This document shows, piece after piece, positions 17,464-25,445 of a stretch of DNA of 64,000 nucleotides; the stretch's first letter is position 1, and every line of letters starts with the position of its first letter. Source of the stretch: Thermogemmatispora onikobensis (GTDB taxonomy: Bacteria > Chloroflexota > Ktedonobacteria > Ktedonobacterales > Ktedonobacteraceae); NCBI RefSeq assembly GCF_001748285.1, contig NZ_BDGT01000025.1:1-64000 (forward strand), given 5' to 3'. Under the pieces are notes generated by a model. That model did not search any database, was not told the DNA's origin, and was given only the letters and a program-made list of their open reading frames with translations. The translations under genes and the position numbers were made by a program.

Positions 17464-17572
17464 CGACAAGGTCTCCTTCCTTTGCTCCTCAAAGAAATTC
17501 CAAGCATTAGACGCCAGGCGGGCATCAACGACCCGCCTACCGTCCGATCAACCGCTCAGCCGGACATAAGTT

Positions 17573-17631
17573 GGCCAGAGAGAAGCAACCGTCCCACGTG
17601 GCTGCTTCATGAGCACCGGGCCTCTCTGGCC
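17573..17631 (-). terminator. Branched hairpin after binding protein 4
   Basis: Outer arms GGCCAGAGA / TCTCTGGCC (17573-17581 and 17623-17631) with an inner GAAGCA / TGCTTC stem, about 70 nt after the binding-protein stop. A second small hairpin, GGCGGG / CCCGCC, follows at 17517-17537. There is no U-tract. Confidence 0.4.
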
Positions 17632-17701
17632 AGGAGGTGGGGCAGAAGACGCACCTCCGACAGTGTCACAGCCATGAATTGGCGACATTAGCCAGGCTCT
17701 G

Positions 17702-18784
17702 CTACACAGTGGGACGAAAGCCCTTCAGAGCCTGGCTGGCGGTCTGAGTGTCCACCAGCTGCTGATAAGGTGGAGCACTGCTAATCAGACCGGTTTTGCT
17801 ATCGAAAGCGATAGCGACGTTGTAAGCCTGTTGATCGACAACCGGCGTCGATGGATAAGACTGGAGCAGGACCTGCCTTGCTGCGGCGATTGTCCTGTCG
17901 TCAACCTGCGTATACTTTTGCAGGATTCCCATTGCTCGATCTGGATACTTTTGAATGAAAGCCAGAGCCATAGCAATGGCGCGCACCAGGGCCTGAATCG
18001 TCTTAGGCTTGGAGCGAATGAGGCTGACTTTGGCATAGAAGACAGCATTGAGCTGGCGGGCCAACTCAGGAACATCTCCCTTCAAGGGGCTGATCCAGAT
18101 ATGGCCCAGGCCCTGAGACTCAATCGTCTCTCCCACCGGCTCAAAGAAACTCAGTGCATCAACGCGCCCAGCCTTCATCGCAGCTACCGCACTGGCCACT
18201 GTTGGGCCGAGCGTCACCAGGCTAGCTACCTTCTTGGGATCGAGGCCAAAGCGACGGAAAAGGTAAGAAACAAACGCCCCAGTGAGTCCCGTTGTCGAGA
18301 CGACACCGATCTTCTTGCCGGCGAGCGCTTTCACCTTAGCCTCCAGAGGGCTACTCTCGGTCAAGCCAGTCTCCTGCTGGAGCTTGTTGCTGACAGTAAT
18401 CGCCCCGGCCAGGCCGACCTGGAGCTGGCCGATCACCCTGATCTCAGGGTCGACCTGAGAGAGCAGAATCGCCTCGGTCAGCAGGCCCCCGAGAGCCACC
18501 TCGATGGCCCCTGAGCGCACAGCCTCAGCCATCTGAGGGCTAGATGGCTCTGTCTGGAATGGCAGCGGATAGACTGTCAGTCCCTGAGCCTTGAAATAGC
18601 CCTGATCGGCGGCTACAAGATCGGCCAGATAGCCACTTGAAAGGCTATTAATGGCCACCTTCAACCTCATATCGTCGGCAGAAGCCGTATTTTGGGCTGG
18701 GCCACAACTTGAGAAACCCAGCGCAATCAGTATGCATACCAGGGCTAAACAAAGCCCCCGATCCATCAGAGAAGATTGCCTCAT
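17702..18784 (-). CDS. ABC transporter substrate-binding lipoprotein, NMT1/SsuA-like (paralogue 4)
   Basis: 360 residues with signal peptide and lipobox GFSSC (Cys27). It has the same architecture as the other three but is the most divergent (DDMRLKVAINSLSSGYLADL, QVGLAGAITVSNKL, FRRFGLDPKKVASL). It is the copy directly downstream of the permease (84-bp gap), so it is probably the original partner from which the tandem copies arose. Its tail class (DSKTGLISSAPPYQQLVDTQ) is shared with paralogue 3. The ligand is unknown. Confidence 0.88.
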   Translation of the reverse strand: MRQSSLMDRGLCLALVCILIALGFSSCGPAQNTASADDMRLKVAINSLSSGYLADLVAADQGYFKAQGLTVYPLPFQTEPSSPQMAEAVRSGAIEVALGGLLTEAILLSQVDPEIRVIGQLQVGLAGAITVSNKLQQETGLTESSPLEAKVKALAGKKIGVVSTTGLTGAFVSYLFRRFGLDPKKVASLVTLGPTVASAVAAMKAGRVDALSFFEPVGETIESQGLGHIWISPLKGDVPELARQLNAVFYAKVSLIRSKPKTIQALVRAIAMALAFIQKYPDRAMGILQKYTQVDDRTIAAARQVLLQSYPSTPVVDQQAYNVAIAFDSKTGLISSAPPYQQLVDTQTASQALKGFRPTV

Positions 18785-18868
18785 TGCCTCTTTTCAATCG
18801 CCAGGAAAGCCTGCTCAGTGGCTCCCGAGATAGTGGAGGCATTGTCTGCTCTCGCAATGCCGATCCTC

Positions 18869-19759
18869 TCAGGACTGATCAGCGCTGCTGAGCTTGAGGC
18901 CGGCTTTCCAATGGGAAGTCTTCCGGTCGATAAGATTCACCACTGCATTGAGCAGTCCTGCGATCAGCGTCAGGACCAGCAACGCAGCGAAGATACCGGC
19001 AGCGTTAAACGATTCGCCGGACGACTGAATCAGATAGCCAATGCCGCGGTTGGCCCCGATCTGCTCCGCCACAATGGCCCCAATCAGGGCATACGGGATA
19101 GCAACGTGCAGGCCGGTCAACACCGAGCCAGTGGCCGAAGGAAGAATCACCTTAAAGACCACGTCGCGCTGGCGCCCTCCCATCAGGCGCACCGCATCGA
19201 CCAGGTGCTGATCGACATTGCGCACCCCGTTGAGCGTATTCAAGAAAATCAGGAAAAAGACCGTCACAGCGGCCAGCACCACCTTCATCGGGATCTCGAT
19301 CCCCAACCAGAGAATGAAGAGCGGTGCCAGGGCAATCTTCGGAATGCTGTTCAAAGCAATGATGAACGGGTTGAAGATCCGCTCCAGGGTTGGCTGCAGA
19401 CCAAAAAGGAAGCCTAAGAGCAACCCACTCACGACGCCGAAGAACAAGCCAAGCAGCGTTTCCTCCAGAGTCACCGCCGTATTAATGATGAGCGTACTTT
19501 CATACCAGGGATCTCCGTCGCTGAGCCAGGCGATGGTCTGGCGAAAGATGGCCAGCGGGTTGCTCAGAAAGGAAGAATCGAGAATCGTCCCTGACGCCAA
19601 TTGCCAGAAGAGCAGCACGCCTACCACCAGTAGCAAGCGGGCCCCATAGATCAGCCACTGCTGACGCTGCTTGCGCTGCTGGGCCTGTCTGACCAAAGTC
19701 GAAGGCCCCACAAGGACAGACCTCGACTGCTCCGAGCTGAACTGGTTCACCAGACTCAT
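18869..19759 (-). CDS. ABC transporter permease, SsuC/TauC/NrtB-like
   Basis: Membrane subunit of the importer. 296 residues with a ~35-residue cytoplasmic N-terminus and about six hydrophobic helices. The ATPase-contact (EAA) loop is recognisable as DAVRLMGGRQRDVVFKVILPSATG near residue 200. This permease class transports sulfonates, nitrate, taurine or thiamine precursors. Its start overlaps the ATPase stop by 4 nt, showing coupling. It is the only permease in the cluster and must serve all four binding proteins. Confidence 0.92.
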   Translation of the reverse strand: MSLVNQFSSEQSRSVLVGPSTLVRQAQQRKQRQQWLIYGARLLLVVGVLLFWQLASGTILDSSFLSNPLAIFRQTIAWLSDGDPWYESTLIINTAVTLEETLLGLFFGVVSGLLLGFLFGLQPTLERIFNPFIIALNSIPKIALAPLFILWLGIEIPMKVVLAAVTVFFLIFLNTLNGVRNVDQHLVDAVRLMGGRQRDVVFKVILPSATGSVLTGLHVAIPYALIGAIVAEQIGANRGIGYLIQSSGESFNAAGIFAALLVLTLIAGLLNAVVNLIDRKTSHWKAGLKLSSADQS

Positions 19760-20547
19760 AGCCTTACCTCCTGCCTCTGCACTTGCAGACGGGACTCCAT
19801 GAGAGCATCCCAGAGACGTCGATGTAGATTGGTAAACTCCGGGCGAAAGCGAATATGGATGGCATCGCGTGGGCGAGGCAAGGTGACTGGCTCATCAGCG
19901 ATAATGTGACCTCCTGTACCCAGCACCACCACGCGGTCGCCCAAGATAATGGCCTCCTCCAGGTCATGAGTCACAAAAAGCACGCTAGAGCGTTGCCTGG
20001 ACCATAGTGAGAGCAGCTCATTTTGCAGCTCTAGACGCAACTGCGCATCGAGCGCACCGAATGGCTCATCCATCAGAAGCGTTTCTGGCAGAGGTACCAG
20101 CATGCGAGCCAGGCTGGCCCGCCGTAGCATACCGCCCGAAAGCTCGTGGGGATAAAGCTTCTCAAAGCCTTGCAGACCAACCAGACGAATGAGCTCGGCA
20201 GCACGTCGCCGCCGCTCTGCTGGTGGAACCCCTCTGATCTCCAAGGGCATTTCGACGTTGCGCTCGACCGTTCGCCAGGGCATCAGCGTGTCCTTCTGGG
20301 TCAGGTAACCCACTTCCAGCCGTGGCCCACTGATAGGAGCCCCTTTGTAGTAGACCGCCCCCGAGCCAGGGGGAAGCAGGCCGGCGACGATATTGAGCAA
20401 CGTTGTCTTGCCGCAGCCGCTCGGACCGGCGAGGACCACGAAGCTTCCGCTTTCAATATCGAGATTCACGTTGTGCAAAACTGCAATTTCACGATCATTG
20501 CGAACGAATGACTTGCTGAGCTGTTCTATATGTATGACGATACTCAT
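19756..20547 (-). CDS. ABC transporter ATP-binding protein, SsuB/TauB-like
   Basis: Energises the importer by ATP hydrolysis at the cytoplasmic face. 263 residues with Walker A GPSGCGKTT, Q-loop TQKDTLMPW, signature LSGGM, Walker B TLLMDEPFGALDA and switch His in THDLEEA. TQKD and MPWRTV are typical of the nitrate/sulfonate class. It lies 341 bp below methyltransferase 3 and overlaps the permease by 4 nt. Confidence 0.94.
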   Translation of the reverse strand: MSIVIHIEQLSKSFVRNDREIAVLHNVNLDIESGSFVVLAGPSGCGKTTLLNIVAGLLPPGSGAVYYKGAPISGPRLEVGYLTQKDTLMPWRTVERNVEMPLEIRGVPPAERRRRAAELIRLVGLQGFEKLYPHELSGGMLRRASLARMLVPLPETLLMDEPFGALDAQLRLELQNELLSLWSRQRSSVLFVTHDLEEAIILGDRVVVLGTGGHIIADEPVTLPRPRDAIHIRFRPEFTNLHRRLWDALMESRLQVQRQEVRL

Positions 20548-20888
20548 GAAGCTGCTCCTTATGGGACCTGGAAGAGTGACAAGGGTGGCGAGGGCTCGCC
20601 TTCCAGGCCAGGCACAGGTGTCTCCTTGTCCTCGCGTTGTTGCTGGCAGCGACCTCGACGACCAGCGCCAGCGGGCGGCTCGGTCGCCCGCTCAAGTCTG
20701 GTTGCAGCTGATACGAGCTGACCTGATCACATCTGGTCTGCTCTGGCCAGTGACGAAGGAAGCGGCTGGGCGGGCCAGTCCTGAAGGGGGCCAGCCCAGT
20801 CTGCTGCTGGATTTGCTCTCTCGCGCCGCGCAGCGAGGCTCAGGTTGGCGAACGAACTTGTTACTCCTTCCTTACCCTGCAGATTTCG
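20548..20888. other. Gap between methyltransferase 3 and the ABC ATPase
   Basis: 341 bp. It contains a perfect 8-bp hairpin AGCGGGCG / CGCCCGCT (20670-20692) around GCTCGGT. No open frame, clear promoter or known RNA was seen. Confidence 0.45.
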
Positions 20889-21785
20889 TCATTCTTGCTT
20901 CTCTGGAGACCAGCGCCTGGCGGTGACGAGCATGTGATAGAGCTTCTCGGTCTCGGCGTTGAGAGCCTCGGGAGCGATAAACGGGAAGATCGCTCGGCCA
21001 TACTCGTACCCCTTACGCGCATTAGGCACAAAGCTAGCCTGCCAGCCAAAGGAGGCTAGCAACGAGACCGGATCATCGATAGCGCCGATCCAGGGGGCCC
21101 CGTTTTTCTTAGTGAGCTGGATGCGTGAGCGTGTCAGCGGCGAAGAGAGCATGGCGCTATGGATCGCATCGAAGCCGAGGCAGCTCCCTGGGGCAGCCAG
21201 GCGACTCAGACGAGCCAGCAGCTGGCAGGTCTGCGTGAGGGGAAGGTAGAAGGAGAGGCCTTCTACGAGCCAGATCGAAGGAAGAGCTGGCTCAAAGCCG
21301 GCCTGCAGTAGCTGGCTTTCCCAGGGAGAGGAGGTCAGATCGGTGGCCACAATAGCGCGTTGGCAGCGGGGCTGAGCCTGATGGGCCTGAAGCCGGGCCT
21401 CCTTGTATGCGACAACGGCGGGTAGGTCAAGCTCGAAGAAGTGGGTAGCCGGAGGCCAATCGAGGCGAAAAGCCCGCGTATCGAGACCGGCAGCGAGCAG
21501 CACGATCTGACGTAATCCCTCCTCAAACGTCAAATGCTGCAGCCACTCATCAAAATAACGGGTGCGCACAATGATCGAAGCGCCCCTGTCCTCGCCCTTT
21601 TCAAGGATAGCGAATCCCTCGCTGCTGGCCAGCAAAGCGGCCCAGGGATCATCGAAGAGCCGATCTGGTCGCTGGCTCTCGACGGCGCGCGCCGCCGCTG
21701 TCAGGAAAGCGGTCACGCTGATGCGCTGTTTCGCCGAATCACGCATATCTGTCACAGGGGTCTCCCAGTGTATCGTTTCTGCCAT
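20889..21785 (-). CDS. SAM-dependent methyltransferase, LCM/PPM family (paralogue 3)
   Basis: 298 residues from the ATG at 21785; no clear Shine-Dalgarno precedes it and Met14 is an alternative. It has IIVRTRYFDEW, GLDTRAFRLDWP, FFELDLP, WLVEGLSFYL and APWIGAIDDPVSLLASFGW. It is the first gene of the leftward cluster and sits next to an AT-rich divergent promoter region. The SAM-binding residues look intact. Its place before the ATPase, with paralogues after binding proteins 4 and 1, shows the methyltransferases are integral to the locus. Confidence 0.85.
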   Translation of the reverse strand: MAETIHWETPVTDMRDSAKQRISVTAFLTAAARAVESQRPDRLFDDPWAALLASSEGFAILEKGEDRGASIIVRTRYFDEWLQHLTFEEGLRQIVLLAAGLDTRAFRLDWPPATHFFELDLPAVVAYKEARLQAHQAQPRCQRAIVATDLTSSPWESQLLQAGFEPALPSIWLVEGLSFYLPLTQTCQLLARLSRLAAPGSCLGFDAIHSAMLSSPLTRSRIQLTKKNGAPWIGAIDDPVSLLASFGWQASFVPNARKGYEYGRAIFPFIAPEALNAETEKLYHMLVTARRWSPEKQE

Positions 21786-21825
21786 AATCTAGAGCTAGCC
21801 ATCACTATTGCAAGAAAACAGGCAA

Positions 21826-21831
21826 ATTATA
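21826..21831 (-). promoter_or_regulatory. Candidate -10 for the methyltransferase/ABC cluster
   Basis: TATAAT on the minus strand, 41 bp before the methyltransferase 3 ATG. It would give a ~34-nt leader. No good -35 stands at the expected distance. Confidence 0.4.
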
Positions 21832-21923
21832 TGGTTACAAAGACTTAGTAAGCGCCATCGCATACTTAGTCGCCAGCATCACCGGGAGCCCCTCAATTGA
21901 AGAGCTTATTCTGACTGAAGAGC

Positions 21924-21953
21924 TTGACTTATTTCTTTCTCTGGATCTATGAT
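21924..21953 (+). promoter_or_regulatory. Rightward sigma-70-like promoter
   Basis: -35 TTGACT (21924-21929), an 18-bp spacer and -10 TATGAT (21948-21953). The start would be near 21960, some 310 nt before the next rightward gene, so the transcript has a long leader or is a separate small RNA. Confidence 0.6.
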
Positions 21954-21959
21954 ATAAAG

Positions 21960-22066
21960 CCTTGTCAATACCTCACTGGGTAGAAGACCCTAAAGAACCG
22001 GGCATTTCTATCTATGAAAGGATAGTACCTTCTGCGGATTTATGCAATATTTGCCCGGCATTTTTA
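21960..22066 (+). ncRNA. Candidate structured leader or small RNA
   Basis: Downstream of the promoter a compact set of stems can form. These are GGGT / ACCC (21978-21990), and a closing stem CCGGGCA (21998-22004) / TGCCCGG (22052-22058). The closing stem encloses CTATC / GATAG (22008-22025) and a short TGC / GCA (22033-22046), a three-way-junction shape. A run of five T follows at 22061-22065, so transcription could end there. It matches no riboswitch class I know. Evidence is base pairing by eye only. Confidence 0.35.
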
Positions 22067-22209
22067 TATAATCTTAATATTTGAGAATGCCATCATCTGT
22101 TAAAATAACTAAGCGAGGAGTCGGCTCTGTGGGAATAACCCTATAAGCAGCACCAGAAAGCGGTTACCGTCTTTCCCCGAATTGTGGAGCTCTATGAATC
22201 GAAGAAGGT

Positions 22210-22236
22210 CAGGAGCCTGATGGTACCAGGCTCCTG
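22210..22236 (+). promoter_or_regulatory. Strong hairpin in front of the winged-helix gene
   Basis: Perfect arms CAGGAGCCTG (22210-22219) and CAGGCTCCTG (22227-22236) around a 7-nt loop. It lies 15 nt before the AGGAAGAG ribosome site and 33 nt before the start. It could be an attenuator or a barrier isolating the ribosome site from the upstream folded element. Confidence 0.45.
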
Positions 22237-22269
22237 GCTCCTTGTTTAGAACAGGAAGAGCCTTGATCG

Positions 22270-22776
22270 ATGTATCGCCTGGACTTTGAAACAATGAAGC
22301 AGGTCATGCGCGAACATCGCAAAACCGGACTCCTCTATGCCGACCTTCCCTGGGGAGTCCCGGGGATGCCGGAGCCATGCCGTGTTGAGATCATTCTGCG
22401 TGCAGGACAGATTGTCTCCTGCTTCTTCGTTGGCAAGAGCGGGCGGCGTCTGAAAGAAGAAGACGCTTCGTCAAAGCTCGCGCGCCTGGGAAAGCTCGAC
22501 TGGACTTTTGTTCCTCAAGAGGAAGTGCCCACCGAGTTGCCCTCTGCGCCCGGGCAGGCGAGAAATGTCACCACAGGGCCCTCAGTTTTCCCGCAGCGCC
22601 TGCTGCATCTGGAACAGTGGCAGATGGTCGGCTGGTCGCGCATGCATCGCATGGTTTTTGCTCTGGCTGACGGAACCCGTTCTGTCGAGAAAATCGCCGA
22701 GATTCTCTCGACCTCTCCCGATGCGGTGCGTGCTATTCTGCGCGATCTCCAATCGATCGGCGTGATCCGTCTGTAG
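22270..22776 (+). CDS. Hypothetical protein with C-terminal winged-helix-like domain
   Basis: 168 residues. The N-terminal ~75 residues alternate strands and turns (GLLYADLPWG, VEIILRAGQIVSCFFVG), reminiscent of DUF4388/PatA-type N-domains that feed signals into regulators. The C-terminal ~60 residues (MHRMVFALADGTRSVEKIAEIL, SPDAVRAILRDLQSIGVIRL) look like the small winged helix often found with such domains. There are no membrane segments. It precedes a HAMP membrane protein by ~200 bp in the same direction, which suggests a common signalling role. I cannot name a target. Confidence 0.65.
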   Translation: MYRLDFETMKQVMREHRKTGLLYADLPWGVPGMPEPCRVEIILRAGQIVSCFFVGKSGRRLKEEDASSKLARLGKLDWTFVPQEEVPTELPSAPGQARNVTTGPSVFPQRLLHLEQWQMVGWSRMHRMVFALADGTRSVEKIAEILSTSPDAVRAILRDLQSIGVIRL

Positions 22777-22972
22777 CACCGTGGCGAAGGGGGGACTCGC
22801 GATCAGCCGGGCTGGTACTGTCGGGCACAAAGGAGCAGGTTCCTAAGCAGAGGTGGCTCTCTGGGAGAAAGGTGTCTGGTGCGCTTTTCTTTCCCGATGC
22901 ATATTTCCTTGCTGGTTTCCCAGCTATTCACTTTTACCTGTCTTGTGAGAACAAGGAAGGAAAGGCTTCCCG

Positions 22973-24088
22973 ATGAAAAGGATCACCGTTGCTGATCTCG
23001 ATACGCAGAGTACCGATGCGCAAGTGCCCAGTTATCTGGCTTCTGACCACCGTGAGAACCCCTGGCTGCGCTGGTGGTACCGGCTGGCCTCCCCTCTGAT
23101 GCCACCGGCCTCGGCCTCCTTCCAGCGTCGCGAGCTCTTCCGGCGTGGGCGAACCGGCAGCCAGATTCTTCCTGCCCTCTACCTCCTGCTCATCGTGGCT
23201 CTGCCTGCCGGTTTCCTTGGCACCAATTTCTACCTGGTGCCGATTGTCATCGTCTGCTTCTTCATGTTGGTGATTGCCACGGTGCTGAACCGTCTGGGCT
23301 TTGTCAATGCTGCCGGCTTCATCGTGGTCTTGACCTTTATGTTCTTCCCCATCGCCGATATTGTGACCACCCCTGGCGGTATCAATATGATGGATCTGCC
23401 GGTTTTCGGCATGCTGATCCTCCCGCTGGTCTGTGCTGTCTCCTTCCTGGCGCCCTGGTGGGTCTTCGTAGTGGCTCTCATCAACTGTCTCTTTACCTTC
23501 TTTGCGCTGACGCAGCTCCCCCAGACGCCCGAGCTGATGGGTATGCTCGAAATCAACTTCACTGGCATCATTAGTCCTATCCTCATCAGCCAGATCATCA
23601 TCTCGGTCGTGGCCTATGTCTGGGTCAGCAGCACGGTGCATGCTCTGGCGCGTGCTGACCGCGCTGAGGAGATCGCCCGTCTGGAGCATGATCTGGCCCT
23701 GCAGGCTGAGGCCGCGGCCCGGCAGAAGGAGCAGTTGGAAAACAGCATTCAGAAGATCGTGGAGACCCATACCCGGGTGGCCAACGGCGACTACAGCGCT
23801 CGCGTGCCGCTGACGAGAGACAATGTCCTCTGGCAGATCTCTGGCTCACTCAATAACTTGCTGGCTCGCATGCAGCGCTTGTCTCAAGACTCTGGCGAGC
23901 TACAAAAGATGAAACAGGGCTTCTATCAGCTGCGGGAAGAGAACAGGCGTTTGCGTGAGGCCGTCCTGGCCCTTCAGCAACTGCGCGAGGAAGAGGGCCG
24001 CTCGCGGGGAACCTCGCCCAATCTCTCGCAGTTTTCGCCCGATGATCCCAGAAAGCTGATGTGGCAGACCGGCGAAGAGCGCTTTTGA
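22973..24088 (+). CDS. Six-helix membrane protein with HAMP domain and no output domain
   Basis: 371 residues. A ~55-residue cytoplasmic N-terminus precedes about six hydrophobic helices (residues ~60-225). A charged coiled coil follows, then a HAMP-like segment (VETHTRVANGDYSARVPLTRDN... near 265-315) and a second coiled coil. Such proteins normally end in a kinase, cyclase or methyl-accepting domain; here the chain simply ends in a polar tail. It may transmit a signal to a separate partner, perhaps the winged-helix protein just upstream. The start follows AAGGAAAGG at 7 nt. Confidence 0.75.
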   Translation: MKRITVADLDTQSTDAQVPSYLASDHRENPWLRWWYRLASPLMPPASASFQRRELFRRGRTGSQILPALYLLLIVALPAGFLGTNFYLVPIVIVCFFMLVIATVLNRLGFVNAAGFIVVLTFMFFPIADIVTTPGGINMMDLPVFGMLILPLVCAVSFLAPWWVFVVALINCLFTFFALTQLPQTPELMGMLEINFTGIISPILISQIIISVVAYVWVSSTVHALARADRAEEIARLEHDLALQAEAAARQKEQLENSIQKIVETHTRVANGDYSARVPLTRDNVLWQISGSLNNLLARMQRLSQDSGELQKMKQGFYQLREENRRLREAVLALQQLREEEGRSRGTSPNLSQFSPDDPRKLMWQTGEERF

Positions 24089-24408
24089 GGGGAGTCCCTC
24101 TGGCTGGCCAGCGCTGGAGCTGGATGCTCATTCGGGCGTGCGGCCTCGATCTCTGGCCATGCTGTGTCCAGCACTCCCTTGGAGGCAGAGCTGCTATCGA
24201 AGACTGAGCAGACGGCAGTCTATCTAGGTCGACTGAGACTCGTCAAACTCAGCTGTCCTCAGATTCTTTTTGGTCTGGGCCCCGGCCAGCCTGCTGGAAC
24301 TGAAACAAAGACGTGGCTCAGGCGTATTTTCTCTGTGGTATCATACGTACTGGTTAACAAGAAACCGGGCGGCATGCTCCACGAGCTGGATGCTGAGATG
24401 GGCACTCG
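24089..24408. other. Gap before the J-domain gene
   Basis: 320 bp with no gene recognised. A possible rightward extended -10 (TGGTATCAT, about 24335-24345) lies 65 nt before the J-domain gene, without a clear -35. Confidence 0.3.
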
Positions 24409-25338
24409 ATGAGTCCTTTTGTCGACTATTATGCTGTGTTAGGGATAGAGGCCAGTGCCTCCCCTGCCGAGATCAAGGCTGCTTTCAAGAAGTTGGCGCT
24501 TCGCTATCATCCCGATGTCTATAAAGGCGAGGATGCTGAGGAGCGCATGCGTCTGATTCTGGAAGCGTATCAGACGCTCAGTGATGCTGAATTGAGACGT
24601 GCCTACGATGAGCGTCGCCGGCAACAGCCTGGCCTGGCAGGGGCGGCTCGCTCAACACTGACGGAGAGAGAAGGTAGCAGCTCTGCTACAGCGGCTAAGA
24701 CTGAGGTCTCGCCGCAGGCTCGTCGCGATCGCCAACGCCATTATGATTTTCCGACGCTGGATGGCTCAGCGACCATCTATCTAGGCGAGATCATCTACAG
24801 TCTGGACGCCGAGCAGGCCGCTACCTTGAGGGAGCAGGGACTGCTGCGCGGTAGCGCTGGCAGTGGCCGGGCCCGCAAAGATGGAACGGTCCATGTGCCG
24901 CTCTCGCCGGCTGCGGGATCGTCAGGGGGCGATATGCGCTATTGCCATCGCTGTCGCCATCGTTGGTCTGCTCCCGAGGGGACAGTATCGGCCTCAGTTC
25001 AAAGAGTTGCCTGTCCGCGCTGTCAGGCCTACGACTGGGCGGAATATCTGCTGTTGCGCTGTGTTCACTGTCGAGCTGTCTTCGAAAGTGAGCAGATTCG
25101 CTATGAGGTCGGCGTCTATCGCTACAGCGGAGGCCGGCTCTGTCCCCCCTACGAGCTTTTTCCGCTCTGCCCTTATTGCGCCCGTTCTCACTGGTGTCCT
25201 GCTGAGGAGGCACGTCTTGAGCGAGAGCGGGCAGCAGCGGCGCGACGGCGTGGCCTCTCTTTTCTCCTGGCACTGGTCTTCCTGCTCGCAGTGGTTGCTG
25301 CGCTGAGCTTCATGGCCCTGACCACTCTCATCCATTGA
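24409..25338 (+). CDS. J-domain (DnaJ-like) membrane protein with Cys-rich segment
   Basis: 309 residues. The N-terminal J domain is complete (DYYAVLGIEASASPAEIKAA, catalytic HPD in YHPDVY, AYQTLSDAELRRAYDERR), so it can stimulate an Hsp70 (DnaK) ATPase. After a linker come six CxxC pairs or half-pairs (CHRC, CPRC, CVHC, CPYC and others, residues ~170-270), a likely zinc-binding part unlike the classical DnaJ repeat. A basic stretch and one hydrophobic helix (~283-305) anchor the C-terminus. A DnaK recruited to the membrane is the implied role. No dnaK or grpE is nearby. Confidence 0.85.
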   Translation: MSPFVDYYAVLGIEASASPAEIKAAFKKLALRYHPDVYKGEDAEERMRLILEAYQTLSDAELRRAYDERRRQQPGLAGAARSTLTEREGSSSATAAKTEVSPQARRDRQRHYDFPTLDGSATIYLGEIIYSLDAEQAATLREQGLLRGSAGSGRARKDGTVHVPLSPAAGSSGGDMRYCHRCRHRWSAPEGTVSASVQRVACPRCQAYDWAEYLLLRCVHCRAVFESEQIRYEVGVYRYSGGRLCPPYELFPLCPYCARSHWCPAEEARLERERAAAARRRGLSFLLALVFLLAVVAALSFMALTTLIH

Positions 25339-25445
25339 GGAGGAGAGGCCAACCTGGTGCTGGCTGAGGCGAGATCTGTTCTTCTCCTTCCCGCCGTCCA
25401 CAGGATTCTGCCGGTAGTATGGCCTACCAGGGGGAAAGAAGAGAC

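Larger units (their letters stand above)
21786..22269. other. AT-rich divergent regulatory region
   Basis: 484 bp, markedly more AT-rich than its surroundings, between the leftward methyltransferase/ABC cluster and the rightward winged-helix gene. It holds a good rightward promoter (21924-21953), a leftward -10 (21826-21831), a multi-stem element (21978-22065) and a strong hairpin before the rightward gene (22210-22236). Confidence 0.7.

Noticed and set aside
22934-23770. 278-codon frame antisense to the HAMP protein
   Set aside because: Charged, repetitive composition mirroring the hydrophobic sense strand; no start signal.
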